A stretch of DNA of 64,000 nucleotides from Actinotalea sp. Marseille-Q4924 (GTDB lineage: Bacteria; Actinomycetota; Actinomycetes; Actinomycetales; Cellulomonadaceae). The number at the start of each line of letters is the position of its first letter. Within the stretch, counting starts at the first letter, position 1. Location of the stretch: positions 310,001 to 374,000 of the forward strand of contig NZ_CAKAKB010000004.1 of assembly GCF_916618755.1 (NCBI RefSeq), in the 5' to 3' direction. Position numbers and translations under genes: made by a program. Under the pieces are notes generated by a model. The model worked only from the letters and a program-made list of their open reading frames with translations, did no database searches and had not been told where the DNA came from. This document shows, piece after piece, positions 42,649-51,956 of the stretch.

Positions 42649-43824
42649 TCATCCGTCGCCCGAATCGTCCTCGTCTGGTTCCCCCGCGGCTGTGGCGTCG
42701 TCCGCCGCCTGAACCGGCAACCCGGCGCAGAGGGAGATGGCCATCGCTGCCCGCTCCTCCCATCCCTCGACACGGTCCGCTGTCGACGCGGGTCGGGCGA
42801 CCGCGTCCTCGCACGCGGCCAGCCGCTCGAGCATGCCGACGTCGGCCGTCGGCTCCTCCTCGTCGGCCGCCGACCCGTCGCCCGCCACGAGCGAGGCCGG
42901 TGCGACGAGCCGTCCCCGCGCGTCGCACGAGTAGCCCGCCAGCTCTGCGCCCGCCAGCGCGACGAGCTTGTCGGCACAAGCCAGCTGCGCGGCGTCCAGG
43001 GCACGCGCCCCGCGGCTGTAGTCGGCCACCACGAAGAGCCCGACGATCCCCGCCACGACGACGAGGCTCAGGATCCGAGACTGCCGGCCGTCGAACACCT
43101 GACGCTGACGCGTCTCCAGGACACGGACGGCGGCCTGGACCGCCGCGGCACGGTGCGCGTCCGCGAGCCGGTCGGCCTCGGCCTGCAGCTGCTCGGCTCG
43201 CGCGGTCGCCCGGGCGCGCTCCGACGAGCCGGCCTCGAGCGTCGCAGCCTGCGCGGCGTACCGTCGCGCCGTCCGGGCGAGCCGGTACTGCCGCCCCTCC
43301 ACAGCGGCGACGTCGGCTGCGAGCTCCTCGTCGGCGAGGTCGTCGAGCGGAGCCCGGGCGGCACGGGCCTCCCGGTGCGTGAGGTCGTTGGACCTCCCCG
43401 CCTCCTTCCGCGTCGCGTCCCAGGGGGTGCGCGCGTCGGGGATGGTGTCGGTGTCGAAGACGATCCGGCGCTGCGCCGCGAAGAAGAGGCCCACGAGAAG
43501 GACGGCGCCGCCCAGCGCGGCGAGAGCGGCCACCCCGGCGACGACGATGAGCCACTCCCGGCCTTCCGGCACCGGTGCGATGTCCTTCAAGGTCGCCCAA
43601 CCCACGCCCGCCAGGACGGCCGTGGCCAGCGCCCCGACGGCCGAGCCGTACGTCCTGAGGTGCTCACGCATCTTCTCGAGCTGGGCTCGGTTGTGGGCGA
43701 TGCCGGCCTCCAGAGGAGACGGCGCCGTCGCTCCTGCCGCCGGCTCGTCGGCCTCCTTCACGGGGGCCGTCCCGACGAACCGATCCCAGAGCTGTCTCAG
43801 CCCGGTGCCGAGCCGCCGGATCAT
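42649..43824 (-). CDS. membrane protein with central coiled coil
   Basis: 391 residues, unrecognised. Membrane segments lie at about 61-80, 91-115 and 258-275. Between the second and third is a long Ala/Arg/Glu/Gln-rich helical region (about 140-250), probably a coiled coil. After the third segment a Cys-containing extracytoplasmic domain carries three or four cysteines (in LACADKL, GYSCDA, LAACEDA, SLCAGLP), likely disulfide-bonded, then an acidic tail. It overlaps the preceding small gene by ATGA, so both are co-translated. Function unknown. Confidence 0.75.
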   Translation of the reverse strand: MIRRLGTGLRQLWDRFVGTAPVKEADEPAAGATAPSPLEAGIAHNRAQLEKMREHLRTYGSAVGALATAVLAGVGWATLKDIAPVPEGREWLIVVAGVAALAALGGAVLLVGLFFAAQRRIVFDTDTIPDARTPWDATRKEAGRSNDLTHREARAARAPLDDLADEELAADVAAVEGRQYRLARTARRYAAQAATLEAGSSERARATARAEQLQAEADRLADAHRAAAVQAAVRVLETRQRQVFDGRQSRILSLVVVAGIVGLFVVADYSRGARALDAAQLACADKLVALAGAELAGYSCDARGRLVAPASLVAGDGSAADEEEPTADVGMLERLAACEDAVARPASTADRVEGWEERAAMAISLCAGLPVQAADDATAAGEPDEDDSGDG

Positions 43825-44033
43825 GGCTGGCGTCGACGCGTCACGAGGCCGGCGAGCCGGAAGAGGATGTCGTCGAGCTCGTCCGCGAGCCCCACGAGGT
43901 CGTCCGCGACGTGGTCGTGAACGGGGGCCGCGGCTCGAAGTTCCTCGCGGAAGGCGTCGCCGTGTGCCAGGAGGGCGGCGAGGTCAGGCGCGGTGCGCTT
44001 CTCTGGCATGCCCCTGCGTCCGTTGTGAGTCAT
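43821..44033 (-). CDS. small helical hypothetical protein
   Basis: 70 residues, start ATG at 44033 with GGGGGAGG just upstream. It is mostly alpha-helical with acidic-hydrophobic repeats (LAALLAHGDAFREELRA, VADDLVGLADELDDILFRLAGL) and no membrane segment. It overlaps the membrane coiled-coil protein gene (ATGA), so it is probably a partner of that protein. No family recognised. Confidence 0.65.
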   Translation of the reverse strand: MTHNGRRGMPEKRTAPDLAALLAHGDAFREELRAAAPVHDHVADDLVGLADELDDILFRLAGLVTRRRQP

Positions 44034-44252
44034 GACGCCTCCCCCGGGCGGTCCGGTCACCCTCCGAGCATGGCCAAGTTCCCCCGCGATGGAAAGGGGC
44101 AGTGGTCCTCACCGGGTGCTCGCTGCTGCATGGGCGTGGCTGCTGACGGCGGAGGAACCCGGGCGGACGCGCCTGGTGACCCGGCTCGAGGCCCGGTACG
44201 AGCCCGCGCGCAGCAGTCGGTCCACCTCACGAGGAGACCCTGACCAGCGGTC

Positions 44253-46520
44253 TCAGCGCACCCGGACCCGGGCAGTCCTTCCGGTCGCCGCAATGGCGAC
44301 CTGCTGACCGGAGCCTGAAACCTCGAACGTGACGCGGAGCCCGTCGGGGTTCACCACGTCGACCTCGGCTCGCGTCTCCCCATCGCCGGCGTACACCTCC
44401 AGCGTGAGGCCGTCGAGGTAGTCGTAGTCGGGTCGGTCCTCGCGGGCGCCGCGGGGAAGCACCGCGCCCTCGCGGACGTACAGCGGCAACGAGTCGAAGC
44501 CGTGGGTCTCGCGGACCCATCGCTGGCCGGTGACCTTGTCCCCGGTGAGCAGGTGCGTCCACGTGCCTGCGGGCAGGTACACGTCGACCGTGCCGTCCGC
44601 GGACATCACCGGGGCGACCAGCAGGTCGGGACCGAGCATGTACTGGCGGTCCAGGTGCGTCACGGCTGGGTCGTCGGGGAACTCGAACAGCATGGGCCGG
44701 GCGACGGAGACGCCGGTGCGGGCGGCGTCGGCGCCGACTGAGTACAGGTACGGCATGAGGGAGTTCTTCAGCCGCGCGAACTGCCGGGTGACGGCCACGG
44801 CCTCGTCGTCGAAGGCCCACGGGACCCGGTAGCTGTCCGAGCCGTGCAGCCGGGAGTGGCTCGAGAGCAGGCCGAAGGCGGTCCAGCGCTTGTACACGGC
44901 CGGGTCGGGTGTGCCCTCGAAGCCGCCGATGTCGTGGCTCCAGTAGCCGAAGCCCGACGCGGCCAGCGACAGGCCGCCGCGCAGGGTCTCGGCCATCGAG
45001 GCGAAGGTCGAGGTGTTGTCGCCCCCCCAGTGGACCGGGAACTGCTGGCCGCCGGCGGTGGCGGAGCGCGCGAACAGCACCGCCTCGCCCTCGCCCTTGA
45101 CCTCCCGGAGCACCTCGAAGACGGCCCTGTTGTACAGCTGGGTGTACAGGTTGTGCATCACCCGCGGGTCGGTGCCGTCGTGCCACACGACGTCGGTGGG
45201 GATCCGCTCGCCGAAGTCCGTCTTCAAGGCGTCCACCCCCTGTGCGAGGAGGCGGCGGAGCCGGTCCTGGAACCAGCGGACGGCCTCGGGGTTGGTGAAG
45301 TCGACCAGGCCCATCCCCGCGACCCACATGTCCCACTGCCACACCGAGCCGTCGGGCCGGCGCACGAGATACCCCTGCTCGGCGGCCTCGGCGAACAGCC
45401 CTGATCGCTGGGCGATGTAGGGATTGACCCAGGCGCACACCCGCAGGTCTCGCTCCTCGTGCAGGCGCTTGAGCATCCCCTCCGGGTCGGGGAACACGCG
45501 GGCGTCCCACTCCAGGTCGGTCCAGCTGAACTCGCGCATCCAGAAGCAGTCGAAGTGGAAGACGCTCAGCGGGATGCCCCGCTCACGCATCCCGTCGACG
45601 AACGCGTTGACGGTGGCCTCGTCGTAGTCCGTGGTGAAGGAGGTCGACAGCCACAACCCGTAGGACCAGGCGGGAACGGCGGCCGGCCGGCCGGTCATCC
45701 GGGTGTACCGGTCGATCACCTCCTTCGGGGTGGGCCCGTCGATCACGAGGTACTCCAGCGCCTCGCCGGGGACGGAGAACTGCACGCGCTCGACGGACTC
45801 GGACCCGACCTCGAAGGAGACGTGCTCGGGGTGGTTGACGAGCACCCCGTAGCCGCGGCTGGTGAGGTAGAACGGCACGTTCTTGTAGGCCATCTCCGAG
45901 CTGGTGCCGCCGTCCGCGTTCCAGATGTCGACGGTCTGGCCGTTCTTCACCAGCGGGCCGAACCGTTCGCCGAGGCCGTAGACGGTCTCGCCGACGGCGA
46001 GGTCGAGCTGGCCGTGCAGGTAGGCGCCCGGGGCGGCCAGTCCGGTCGACGTCACACCCGTCAGCCCCGCGGGCTCGGCGCTCACGGTGGAGTGCTCGGC
46101 CAGGGTCAGGTAGCCGATCGACTTGGGACCGGAGCCGGTCAGCCGCGTCCCTTCGTGCCAGAACGAGAGGTCCCACGGCTCCCCGTCCCGGATCTCCGCG
46201 CGCAGTGCGCCCGACGTCAGCGAGGCGCCGTCGGCAGTGGTCGCGACCCGGCCGGCGTCGGCGGGCTCGTCGAGCTCGAAACCGCGCCGCGGGCGGCCCC
46301 CGGTGTGGTGCTCGACGCGGACCTTGATCACGCCCTCCGCGGGTGCGGTCAGCGTGACCGTCAGCACCGGCAGGTTGAGGACGTTCCCCCGCGACCGTAT
46401 CGGCCGCGTGGGGGCGGTGATCACCAGCCGGTCGTCGTCGGCGGCGACGTCGTAGGCCTCCCGGGCGTAGGCCGCCGTCACGCCCGGTCGCAGGGCCCAG
46501 AACCCGTCGGTGAACTTCAC
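44253..46520 (-). CDS. GH31 alpha-xylosidase, YicI-like, intracellular
   Basis: A 755-residue alpha-xylosidase releasing alpha-linked xylose, for example from isoprimeverose units of xyloglucan. The nucleophile is Asp435 in LKTDFGERIP and the acid/base Asp501 in HWGGDNTSTF. Cys325-Phe326 in FDCFWMRE and Lys433 correspond to YicI residues that favour xylose over glucose at the -1 subsite. The N-terminal beta-sandwich and C-terminal beta domains are complete. No signal peptide. The GTG start overlaps the permease stop (GTGA). Last gene of the LacI-ABC operon. Confidence 0.94.
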   Translation of the reverse strand: MKFTDGFWALRPGVTAAYAREAYDVAADDDRLVITAPTRPIRSRGNVLNLPVLTVTLTAPAEGVIKVRVEHHTGGRPRRGFELDEPADAGRVATTADGASLTSGALRAEIRDGEPWDLSFWHEGTRLTGSGPKSIGYLTLAEHSTVSAEPAGLTGVTSTGLAAPGAYLHGQLDLAVGETVYGLGERFGPLVKNGQTVDIWNADGGTSSEMAYKNVPFYLTSRGYGVLVNHPEHVSFEVGSESVERVQFSVPGEALEYLVIDGPTPKEVIDRYTRMTGRPAAVPAWSYGLWLSTSFTTDYDEATVNAFVDGMRERGIPLSVFHFDCFWMREFSWTDLEWDARVFPDPEGMLKRLHEERDLRVCAWVNPYIAQRSGLFAEAAEQGYLVRRPDGSVWQWDMWVAGMGLVDFTNPEAVRWFQDRLRRLLAQGVDALKTDFGERIPTDVVWHDGTDPRVMHNLYTQLYNRAVFEVLREVKGEGEAVLFARSATAGGQQFPVHWGGDNTSTFASMAETLRGGLSLAASGFGYWSHDIGGFEGTPDPAVYKRWTAFGLLSSHSRLHGSDSYRVPWAFDDEAVAVTRQFARLKNSLMPYLYSVGADAARTGVSVARPMLFEFPDDPAVTHLDRQYMLGPDLLVAPVMSADGTVDVYLPAGTWTHLLTGDKVTGQRWVRETHGFDSLPLYVREGAVLPRGAREDRPDYDYLDGLTLEVYAGDGETRAEVDVVNPDGLRVTFEVSGSGQQVAIAATGRTARVRVR

Positions 46521-47413
46521 TTCACTGCTCCTGCCGTGATGCCGCGCGTGAGGGTGCGCTGGAAGATGAGGAAGAAGACGATCGTCGGGATGACGCAGAG
46601 GAGCGTCGCCGAGATGAGGGTGGTGACGTCGGTCTGCCGCTCGCCGGACAGCTGCTCCAGGACGAGCGGGACCGTCTGCGAGGCCGGCTGGTTCAGGAAC
46701 GACAGCGGGAGCAGGAACTCGTTCCATGTCCAGATGAAGAAGAACACCATGAGCACGCTCAGCGTCGGCCGGGAGATGGGCCCGATCACCGAGCGCAGGG
46801 TGCGCCACCGGCTCGCGCCGTCCAGCGCCGCCGCCTCGAGGATCTCCTTGGGGAAGGTCCCGTACATGCTCGCGAGCAGGTACGTGCCGAAGGCGCCCTG
46901 GATGACGGTGAACGTGATGATCACCGACCAGGGGTTCGACAGCAGGTGCGCCCTGTCGTACATCGTGAACAGCGGGTAGACGAGCATCTCCTGCGGCAGA
47001 AGGTTCGCCATGAGGAACAGCAAGGTGAGCCACGTGCGCCCCCGCACCCGGCCGATGCCGATCGCGAACGCGTTGAGCACCGAGATCACGACTGCCAGCA
47101 GCGCGACCATCCCGGCGATGAAGACCGAGTTCCACAGCGCCCGCGGGAAGTTCTTCGTCACCCAGAAGTTCACGACGCCGTCGGTGTAGAACGACCGCGG
47201 GAAGTCCAGCGGGCCGGATGTGGCGTAGTCCTGCGGCGACTTGAACGCGTTGAGCAGCAGCATGATCAGCGGGAACGTGATGACCAGCGCGAGCACGACG
47301 GCCAGGGCCACGAGCAGCCACTCACCGACGCTGTGCGGACGACGGCGTCGCGGGACGGCGGGCGCTGGGGCGCGCTCGGTGGAGGTGCGGGCGGGGATGT
47401 CGACGGTCGCCAC
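46517..47413 (-). CDS. carbohydrate ABC permease, MalG type
   Basis: A 298-residue inner membrane subunit of a CUT1 sugar importer, with six membrane segments. The EAA loop appears as LEAAALDGASRWRTLRSVIGPISRP (consecutive) for docking the ATPase. It pairs with the MalF-type permease and binding protein upstream; the ATPase is not encoded in the operon, so a shared MsiK-type ATPase is probably used, as is common in actinobacteria. The start lies just after the MalF-type gene's stop. Confidence 0.93.
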   Translation of the reverse strand: MATVDIPARTSTERAPAPAVPRRRRPHSVGEWLLVALAVVLALVITFPLIMLLLNAFKSPQDYATSGPLDFPRSFYTDGVVNFWVTKNFPRALWNSVFIAGMVALLAVVISVLNAFAIGIGRVRGRTWLTLLFLMANLLPQEMLVYPLFTMYDRAHLLSNPWSVIITFTVIQGAFGTYLLASMYGTFPKEILEAAALDGASRWRTLRSVIGPISRPTLSVLMVFFFIWTWNEFLLPLSFLNQPASQTVPLVLEQLSGERQTDVTTLISATLLCVIPTIVFFLIFQRTLTRGITAGAVK

Positions 47414-47416
47414 GGG

Positions 47417-48385
47417 TCACGCTTCTCTCTGCTCGGCCCGGCGCTGAGCGCGCAGGAACAGCACGGCGACGACGGAGACGACGACGGTCACCGAGGTGGC
47501 GATCGCCGCTGCGTAGCCCTTGTCGGTGCCGTTGCCGAAGAACTGGATGTAGGCGTAGTAGGACGGCACGTAGGTCGCCTTGTTCGGGCCGCCCTGGGTG
47601 AGGATGAACACCGGGCCGAAGACCTTGAGCGCCGCGATCGTCGTCGTCAGGGTGACGACGAAGATCTCCGGCCGGATCATCGGGCGGGTGATCGCCTGGA
47701 AGCGCCGGAACCAGCCGGCTCCGTCGAGCTCCGCGGCCTCGTACAGCTCGGGGTCGACGCGCTGGAGGGCGGCCATGAAGATCACGACCGGGTAGCCGAT
47801 CTGGACCCAGACCATGAGGAGCATGATCGAGAACAGTGCGGTCGCTCCGGTGCCGCCCACCCAGTTGATCGCGGTCTCCTGGCCGGTGATCGCGGTGAGG
47901 AACTGGTTGAGCACGCCGCTGGAGCTCGGGTAGAGGACCCAGCCGAAGAGGACACCGGCCACCGCGATCGGGATGACCTGGGGCAGGTAGTACGTCGCCC
48001 GGAGGAAGCTGGCCGCCTTGCCGGAGAAGCGCCGGCCGATGACGTCGAACAGGATCGCGGCGAGCAGGAGGCCGACCAGCGTCGGCACCACGACCATCGC
48101 GATGATCATGAAGAAGATGTTGCGGAACGACATCCAGAACGCGGCGTCCCCCATGAGGTCGGCCCAGTTCGCCAGACCGACGAACTCCGGTGTCGTGAAC
48201 CCGCCGCGCCAGGACATGAAGCTCAGCGAGACGTTGTAGAGGATCGGGTAGACGACGATCGTCAGCGTCAGCAGGATCCCGGGGATGAAGTAGACCCAGT
48301 AGCCGATGGACCGCCCGTTCCCCGTGGGGATGCGGGGGAGGTCCTCCGGGGTCCGGGTGCGTGCGGCACGTGTCCAGGCGCTCAT
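47417..48385 (-). CDS. carbohydrate ABC permease, MalF type
   Basis: A 322-residue CUT1 permease with a cytoplasmic N-terminal 25 residues and six or seven membrane segments. The EAA loop reads ELYEAAELDGAGWFRRFQAI, about 95 residues from the end. It lies between the binding protein gene and the MalG-type gene, with four bases between the two permeases. Together they should import alpha-xylose-containing oligosaccharides, given the GH31 enzyme at the operon end. Confidence 0.93.
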   Translation of the reverse strand: MSAWTRAARTRTPEDLPRIPTGNGRSIGYWVYFIPGILLTLTIVVYPILYNVSLSFMSWRGGFTTPEFVGLANWADLMGDAAFWMSFRNIFFMIIAMVVVPTLVGLLLAAILFDVIGRRFSGKAASFLRATYYLPQVIPIAVAGVLFGWVLYPSSSGVLNQFLTAITGQETAINWVGGTGATALFSIMLLMVWVQIGYPVVIFMAALQRVDPELYEAAELDGAGWFRRFQAITRPMIRPEIFVVTLTTTIAALKVFGPVFILTQGGPNKATYVPSYYAYIQFFGNGTDKGYAAAIATSVTVVVSVVAVLFLRAQRRAEQREA

Positions 48386-48440
48386 GTGTGCGGTCTCCGT
48401 CCGAGGGTGCCCGGGCCCTGGGGGCCCGGGCGCCGTTGGC

Positions 48441-49772
48441 TCAGCGGTACTGCTCGGTACCGGTGTCGTAGTCGGACTGGAGCTGGCTCTCCGTCTCCTC
48501 GACGGTGAGGGAGCCGTTGATGAGGCCCTGCATCCCGGCGTTGAGGTCGTCGTAGAACGTCGAGGTCGGCCAGTCGGGGTAGAAGGCGAGGCCGTCGCGC
48601 TCGAGGACGGTGTTGAACAGCTCGATGAGCGCCTGCGCGTCGGGGTCCGTGATGTCCTCCGGGTCGGCGGCGACCGGCAGGCCGCCGGCGTTGCCGAGGA
48701 TCGCCTGGACCTCGGGGCGCATCGTGATGTCGATGAAGTACGCCGCCATCTGCGTGTGCACCTCGTCGGTCACGGTGGGGATCACCCAGAGGTTCCCCGA
48801 GCTGCCCGGGACCAGCGTGGACCCCGGGAAGTCCGTGACGCCGAAGGTGAAGTCCGTGATGTCAGCCAGGAAGCGCCCGTACCACCAGGAGCCGGAGTAG
48901 AAGAACGGCGACTCCCCGTTGATGAAGGCGAGCCCGGCGTCCTCAGCCGTCATGCCGGTCGAGGTCGGGGCGATGAAGCCCTGCTCGACCCAGTCGGCGA
49001 TGGCCTGGGTGCCCTGGTCGACAGGGTCGGCGGCGAAGTCGACGGGGGCGTCGTAGAGCTGGTACGCGTCGACGAACTCACGGTCGGCCTCGTTGAGCGT
49101 GAGCTGGTACCACAGCTGTCCCGCGGGGTACTCCTGCGCCGACGTCGCCAGCGGCGTGACGCCCTCGTCGACGAACGTCTGCATCGCGGACTCGAGCTCG
49201 TCCATCGACGTCGGGACCTCGACGCCGTACTCGTCGAGCATGTCCTGGTTGTAGTACAGGAAGACGAACTCGCCGTAGTTCGGGACGCCGTAGTGCGTGC
49301 CGGAGCCCATGACGCCGTTCTCCGCGTACATCGTCGTGGTCTGCAGCGACTCGGCCAGCTTGTCGCCCCAGCCGTAGGACTCGTAGAAGCCGTCCAGGCT
49401 CTGCAGCACACCGAGCGAGGACAGCGCTCCTGCTGTCCCGTTGCCCTTGTTGTACTCGGACAGGTCCGGTGCGTCGGAGGAGACGAACAGCTGGCTGGCG
49501 GTGTCGCTGAGGTCCTCGAAGGCCGTGATCTGGTAGTCGACCGTGGCGCCTGTCTCCTCCTCGAACGTCTCGGCGGCCGCGCGCCACGCCTGGCCCATCG
49601 CGGACTCGTCGTTCTCGTACACCAGGACGGTGAGGGTCTCACCGGCGAAGTCGTTGTCCCCGGACGCCTCGGCAGCGGTGCCCGACTGCCCGGAGCCGCC
49701 GGACGAGCACGCCGCGAGGGAGAGGGCGCCGACGGCGGCGATCGCCGTCATCCCGTGCTTGCGGTACTTCAT
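48441..49772 (-). CDS. sugar-binding lipoprotein of the ABC importer
   Basis: A 443-residue extracellular solute-binding protein of family 1. The signal peptide ends in the lipobox LAAC (Cys22), so the protein is lipid-anchored outside the membrane. A Gly/Ser spacer leads into the two-lobed domain (TLTVLVYENDES, DLSEYNKGN, FINGESPFFYSGSWW). The Shine-Dalgarno AAGGAGGTAGGACC is the strongest in this operon, fitting the high need for binding protein. A LacI operator is 55 bp upstream of the start. Confidence 0.93.
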   Translation of the reverse strand: MKYRKHGMTAIAAVGALSLAACSSGGSGQSGTAAEASGDNDFAGETLTVLVYENDESAMGQAWRAAAETFEEETGATVDYQITAFEDLSDTASQLFVSSDAPDLSEYNKGNGTAGALSSLGVLQSLDGFYESYGWGDKLAESLQTTTMYAENGVMGSGTHYGVPNYGEFVFLYYNQDMLDEYGVEVPTSMDELESAMQTFVDEGVTPLATSAQEYPAGQLWYQLTLNEADREFVDAYQLYDAPVDFAADPVDQGTQAIADWVEQGFIAPTSTGMTAEDAGLAFINGESPFFYSGSWWYGRFLADITDFTFGVTDFPGSTLVPGSSGNLWVIPTVTDEVHTQMAAYFIDITMRPEVQAILGNAGGLPVAADPEDITDPDAQALIELFNTVLERDGLAFYPDWPTSTFYDDLNAGMQGLINGSLTVEETESQLQSDYDTGTEQYR

Positions 49773-49826
49773 GGTCCTACCTCCTTGTAGATGGCCCGTG
49801 GGCCGGCTGGGTCGTGCGTGTGAATC

Positions 49827-49842
49827 GTCGAAGCGCTTCGAC
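49827..49842. promoter_or_regulatory. LacI operator before the importer operon
   Basis: Perfect 16-bp palindrome GTCGAAGCGCTTCGAC between the regulator gene and the binding-protein gene. Identical to the site at 50926. Confidence 0.85.
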
Positions 49843-49878
49843 AGTGGGTGTGGGGGACGGGCAGCGGAGTGCGGGGCG

Positions 49879-50901
49879 TCACGTGATCCGGCGGGGCGGT
49901 GGTGCCGGGGCCGTCGAACCGTGCGGCCGGTGCGACGCGGGGACGAGCGTGACGCCGCCGGGGGCAGCGGTGCCTTCGATGAGGCCGACGAGCATGTCGA
50001 CGGCGACCGGGCAGGTCAGCGCCGGGTCGAGCGGCCAGGCGTCGAACGGCAGGGGTGCTCGGCTGGGGTCGGGGGTCATCCCGACCGCGACCACCGAGAC
50101 ATCTTCGGGGACGCGCAGGCCGCGGGCGGCGAGGACGGCGGGCAGTGACGCCGCGGTCTCCTGCACGGTGCTGAGGACGATGGCCGTGAGGTCGGGGTGG
50201 CGGTCGAGGAGCTCCTCCACGACGCCGTCCGGTGCCGCCGGGTCCGGGTGGACGACGGTGTGCCGGATCCCGAGCTCCTCCGCGCGCTCGATGAACGCCT
50301 GCTCGATCCGGAGCGGGTAGTTCGCCTCGCGGGCGATGACCTCCTGCGTCTGCGAGATCAGGCCGATGCTGCGGTGGCCGCCGGCGTGCAGCCGGTCGAT
50401 CGCGTCGACGGCTGCGGCGCGGAAGTCCAGGTCCACGCAGGACAGCCCGGTGGTGTCGAGGGGCAGGCCGATGAACACGACGGGGCAGTCCAGCGACCGG
50501 GCCAGCTCGGCGCGCTCGTCGTGAGCGGCGACGTCGAGCACCACGATGCCGTCTGCGAGCGACGTCGCGGCGGACCGGCGCATCCCTTCGAGGGCGTCGT
50601 CCTGGACGAGGAGGAGGGTGTCGTAGCCCTGGTCACGGGCCGCCGTGGTCACGGCCATCGCGAACGCCATGTGCGCGCTGTGGTCCGTGTCGGGATGCAG
50701 GGGGGTCGTCACGGCGATGACCTGCGTGCGCCGAGCGGCCAGCGCGCGCGCTGCCGCCCTGGGGGCGTAACCCAGCTGCGCCGCCGCCGCCAGCACGCGC
50801 TGCCGTGTCTCCTCGGTGATGGCCCGCTTCCCCGAGAGCGCGTACGACACCGTGGAGATCGACACGCCCGCAGCGCGAGCCACGTCGTCGATGGTTGGCA
50901 T
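49879..50901 (-). CDS. LacI-family regulator of the alpha-xyloside operon
   Basis: 340 residues. The HTH is TIDDVARAAGVSISTVSYALSGKRAITEETRQRV and the hinge helix carries the usual AARALAARRT at residues 51-60. The sugar-sensor domain follows (SLDCPVVFIGLPLD, GHRSIGLISQ, LTAIVLSTVQ, VVAVGM). It lies upstream of, and in the same direction as, the binding protein-permease-GH31 operon. Identical palindromes are found before its own start and before the operon, so it probably represses both. Confidence 0.93.
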   Translation of the reverse strand: MPTIDDVARAAGVSISTVSYALSGKRAITEETRQRVLAAAAQLGYAPRAAARALAARRTQVIAVTTPLHPDTDHSAHMAFAMAVTTAARDQGYDTLLLVQDDALEGMRRSAATSLADGIVVLDVAAHDERAELARSLDCPVVFIGLPLDTTGLSCVDLDFRAAAVDAIDRLHAGGHRSIGLISQTQEVIAREANYPLRIEQAFIERAEELGIRHTVVHPDPAAPDGVVEELLDRHPDLTAIVLSTVQETAASLPAVLAARGLRVPEDVSVVAVGMTPDPSRAPLPFDAWPLDPALTCPVAVDMLVGLIEGTAAPGGVTLVPASHRPHGSTAPAPPPRRIT

Positions 50902-50925
50902 GTCGGAACTTCGTCCTTGAGCGGT

Positions 50926-50941
50926 GTCGAAGCGCTTCGAC
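50926..50941. promoter_or_regulatory. LacI operator before its own regulator gene
   Basis: GTCGAAGCGCTTCGAC, 25 bp upstream of the regulator start codon at 50901. Same 16 bases as at 49827. Confidence 0.85.
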
Positions 50942-51155
50942 GGAAGAATAAGTTCAACGAGTCGCCGAATGCAAGAGGCGCGGCCGGATCGTTTGGCGTC
51001 CCCGATCCCCGTGAGCCGGTCCAGCGCCTCTGGCGCACCGGCCTCGCGTTCCGCCCGCGGGACTGAGGAGCCGCCGGGCGGCCGGCGCCTCGCCGTGACG
51101 GGCCGCCGGTCCTTCGTCCCTGCCCGGAGGTCCGCGGCGTCCCTATGGTCGGAGC

Positions 51156-51956
51156 GTGGGAACGGTGCCGGCCCCGGTGGGCGAGGTGGGGCCCGGCTGC
51201 GAACCGCTCGCCGAGGGGTTCCTGCGTGAGCCCGTCTCGACCTGGTCGAGCCTGGCGTTCGTGGTCGCCGGCGTCGTGATCGTCGTGCTGGCTCGCCGGC
51301 GACGACGGCGCCTGGGGGTCCCGGGCGAGGGGGGACTCGTCGAGCCGCCGTCCACCGCGTACGCCGCCCTGGTGGCGGGGATCGGCCTGGGCTCGGTCGT
51401 CCAGCACGGGCCCAACCCGATCTGGGCCGACCTGGCCCACGACCTCCCGCTCCTCGGTGCCCTCGTGCTCATCGCCGCCGACGCCGTGGCCGACCTCTCC
51501 GGACGGGCACGGTCGTGGTGGTGGTGGGCCCTGCCGACGGCGGCGCTCGCGCCCGTCATCCACCTCTGGCCGACGGCCGGGGACATGGCGCAGGGCGGCG
51601 TGGCTGTGATCGCGGTGGTGATCAGCCTCGTCAGGGCCGGGCGGCGGCCGCTGCTGCGGCCGCCGATCCTGTGGACGCTGGTCCTGCTGGCGACCGGAGG
51701 GCTGATCGAGATCCTGTCGAGCCCGGGGTGGCCGTTGTGCGACCCCGCGACCCGGTGGTGGTTCGGCCACGCGGTCTGGCACGTCCTCGTCGCGGCCGGC
51801 CTGGCCGTCCTCTCCGGGGCGCTCGGCCGGCGACAGGCTCGGACGGGCCCAGCCGGTCCCGTCCGCGGGACGGTGAGTGCGATGCGGCGTCGACCCGGGC
51901 GACGGACGCCGGTCACCGCGCCCCGTCGTCCTGCGCCGCGTCAGTCCTCGTCGTAG
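51156..51956 (+). CDS. CREST-like integral membrane protein
   Basis: 266 residues with seven likely membrane segments. Conserved-looking polar residues sit inside them: CEP...EPVSTWSSLAF near the start, SVVQHGP and ADLAHDLP in the third to fourth segment, and HAVWH near residue 220. This Ser-His-Asp and HxxxH layout is that of the CREST superfamily (alkaline ceramidases, PAQR receptors, Per1), a group of predicted metal-dependent membrane hydrolases. The GTG start has no useful ribosome binding site. The polar Arg/Pro tail overlaps the convergent DUF4240 gene by 16 bases. Substrate unknown, lipid amide or ester likely. Confidence 0.7.
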   Translation: MGTVPAPVGEVGPGCEPLAEGFLREPVSTWSSLAFVVAGVVIVVLARRRRRRLGVPGEGGLVEPPSTAYAALVAGIGLGSVVQHGPNPIWADLAHDLPLLGALVLIAADAVADLSGRARSWWWWALPTAALAPVIHLWPTAGDMAQGGVAVIAVVISLVRAGRRPLLRPPILWTLVLLATGGLIEILSSPGWPLCDPATRWWFGHAVWHVLVAAGLAVLSGALGRRQARTGPAGPVRGTVSAMRRRPGRRTPVTAPRRPAPRQSSS

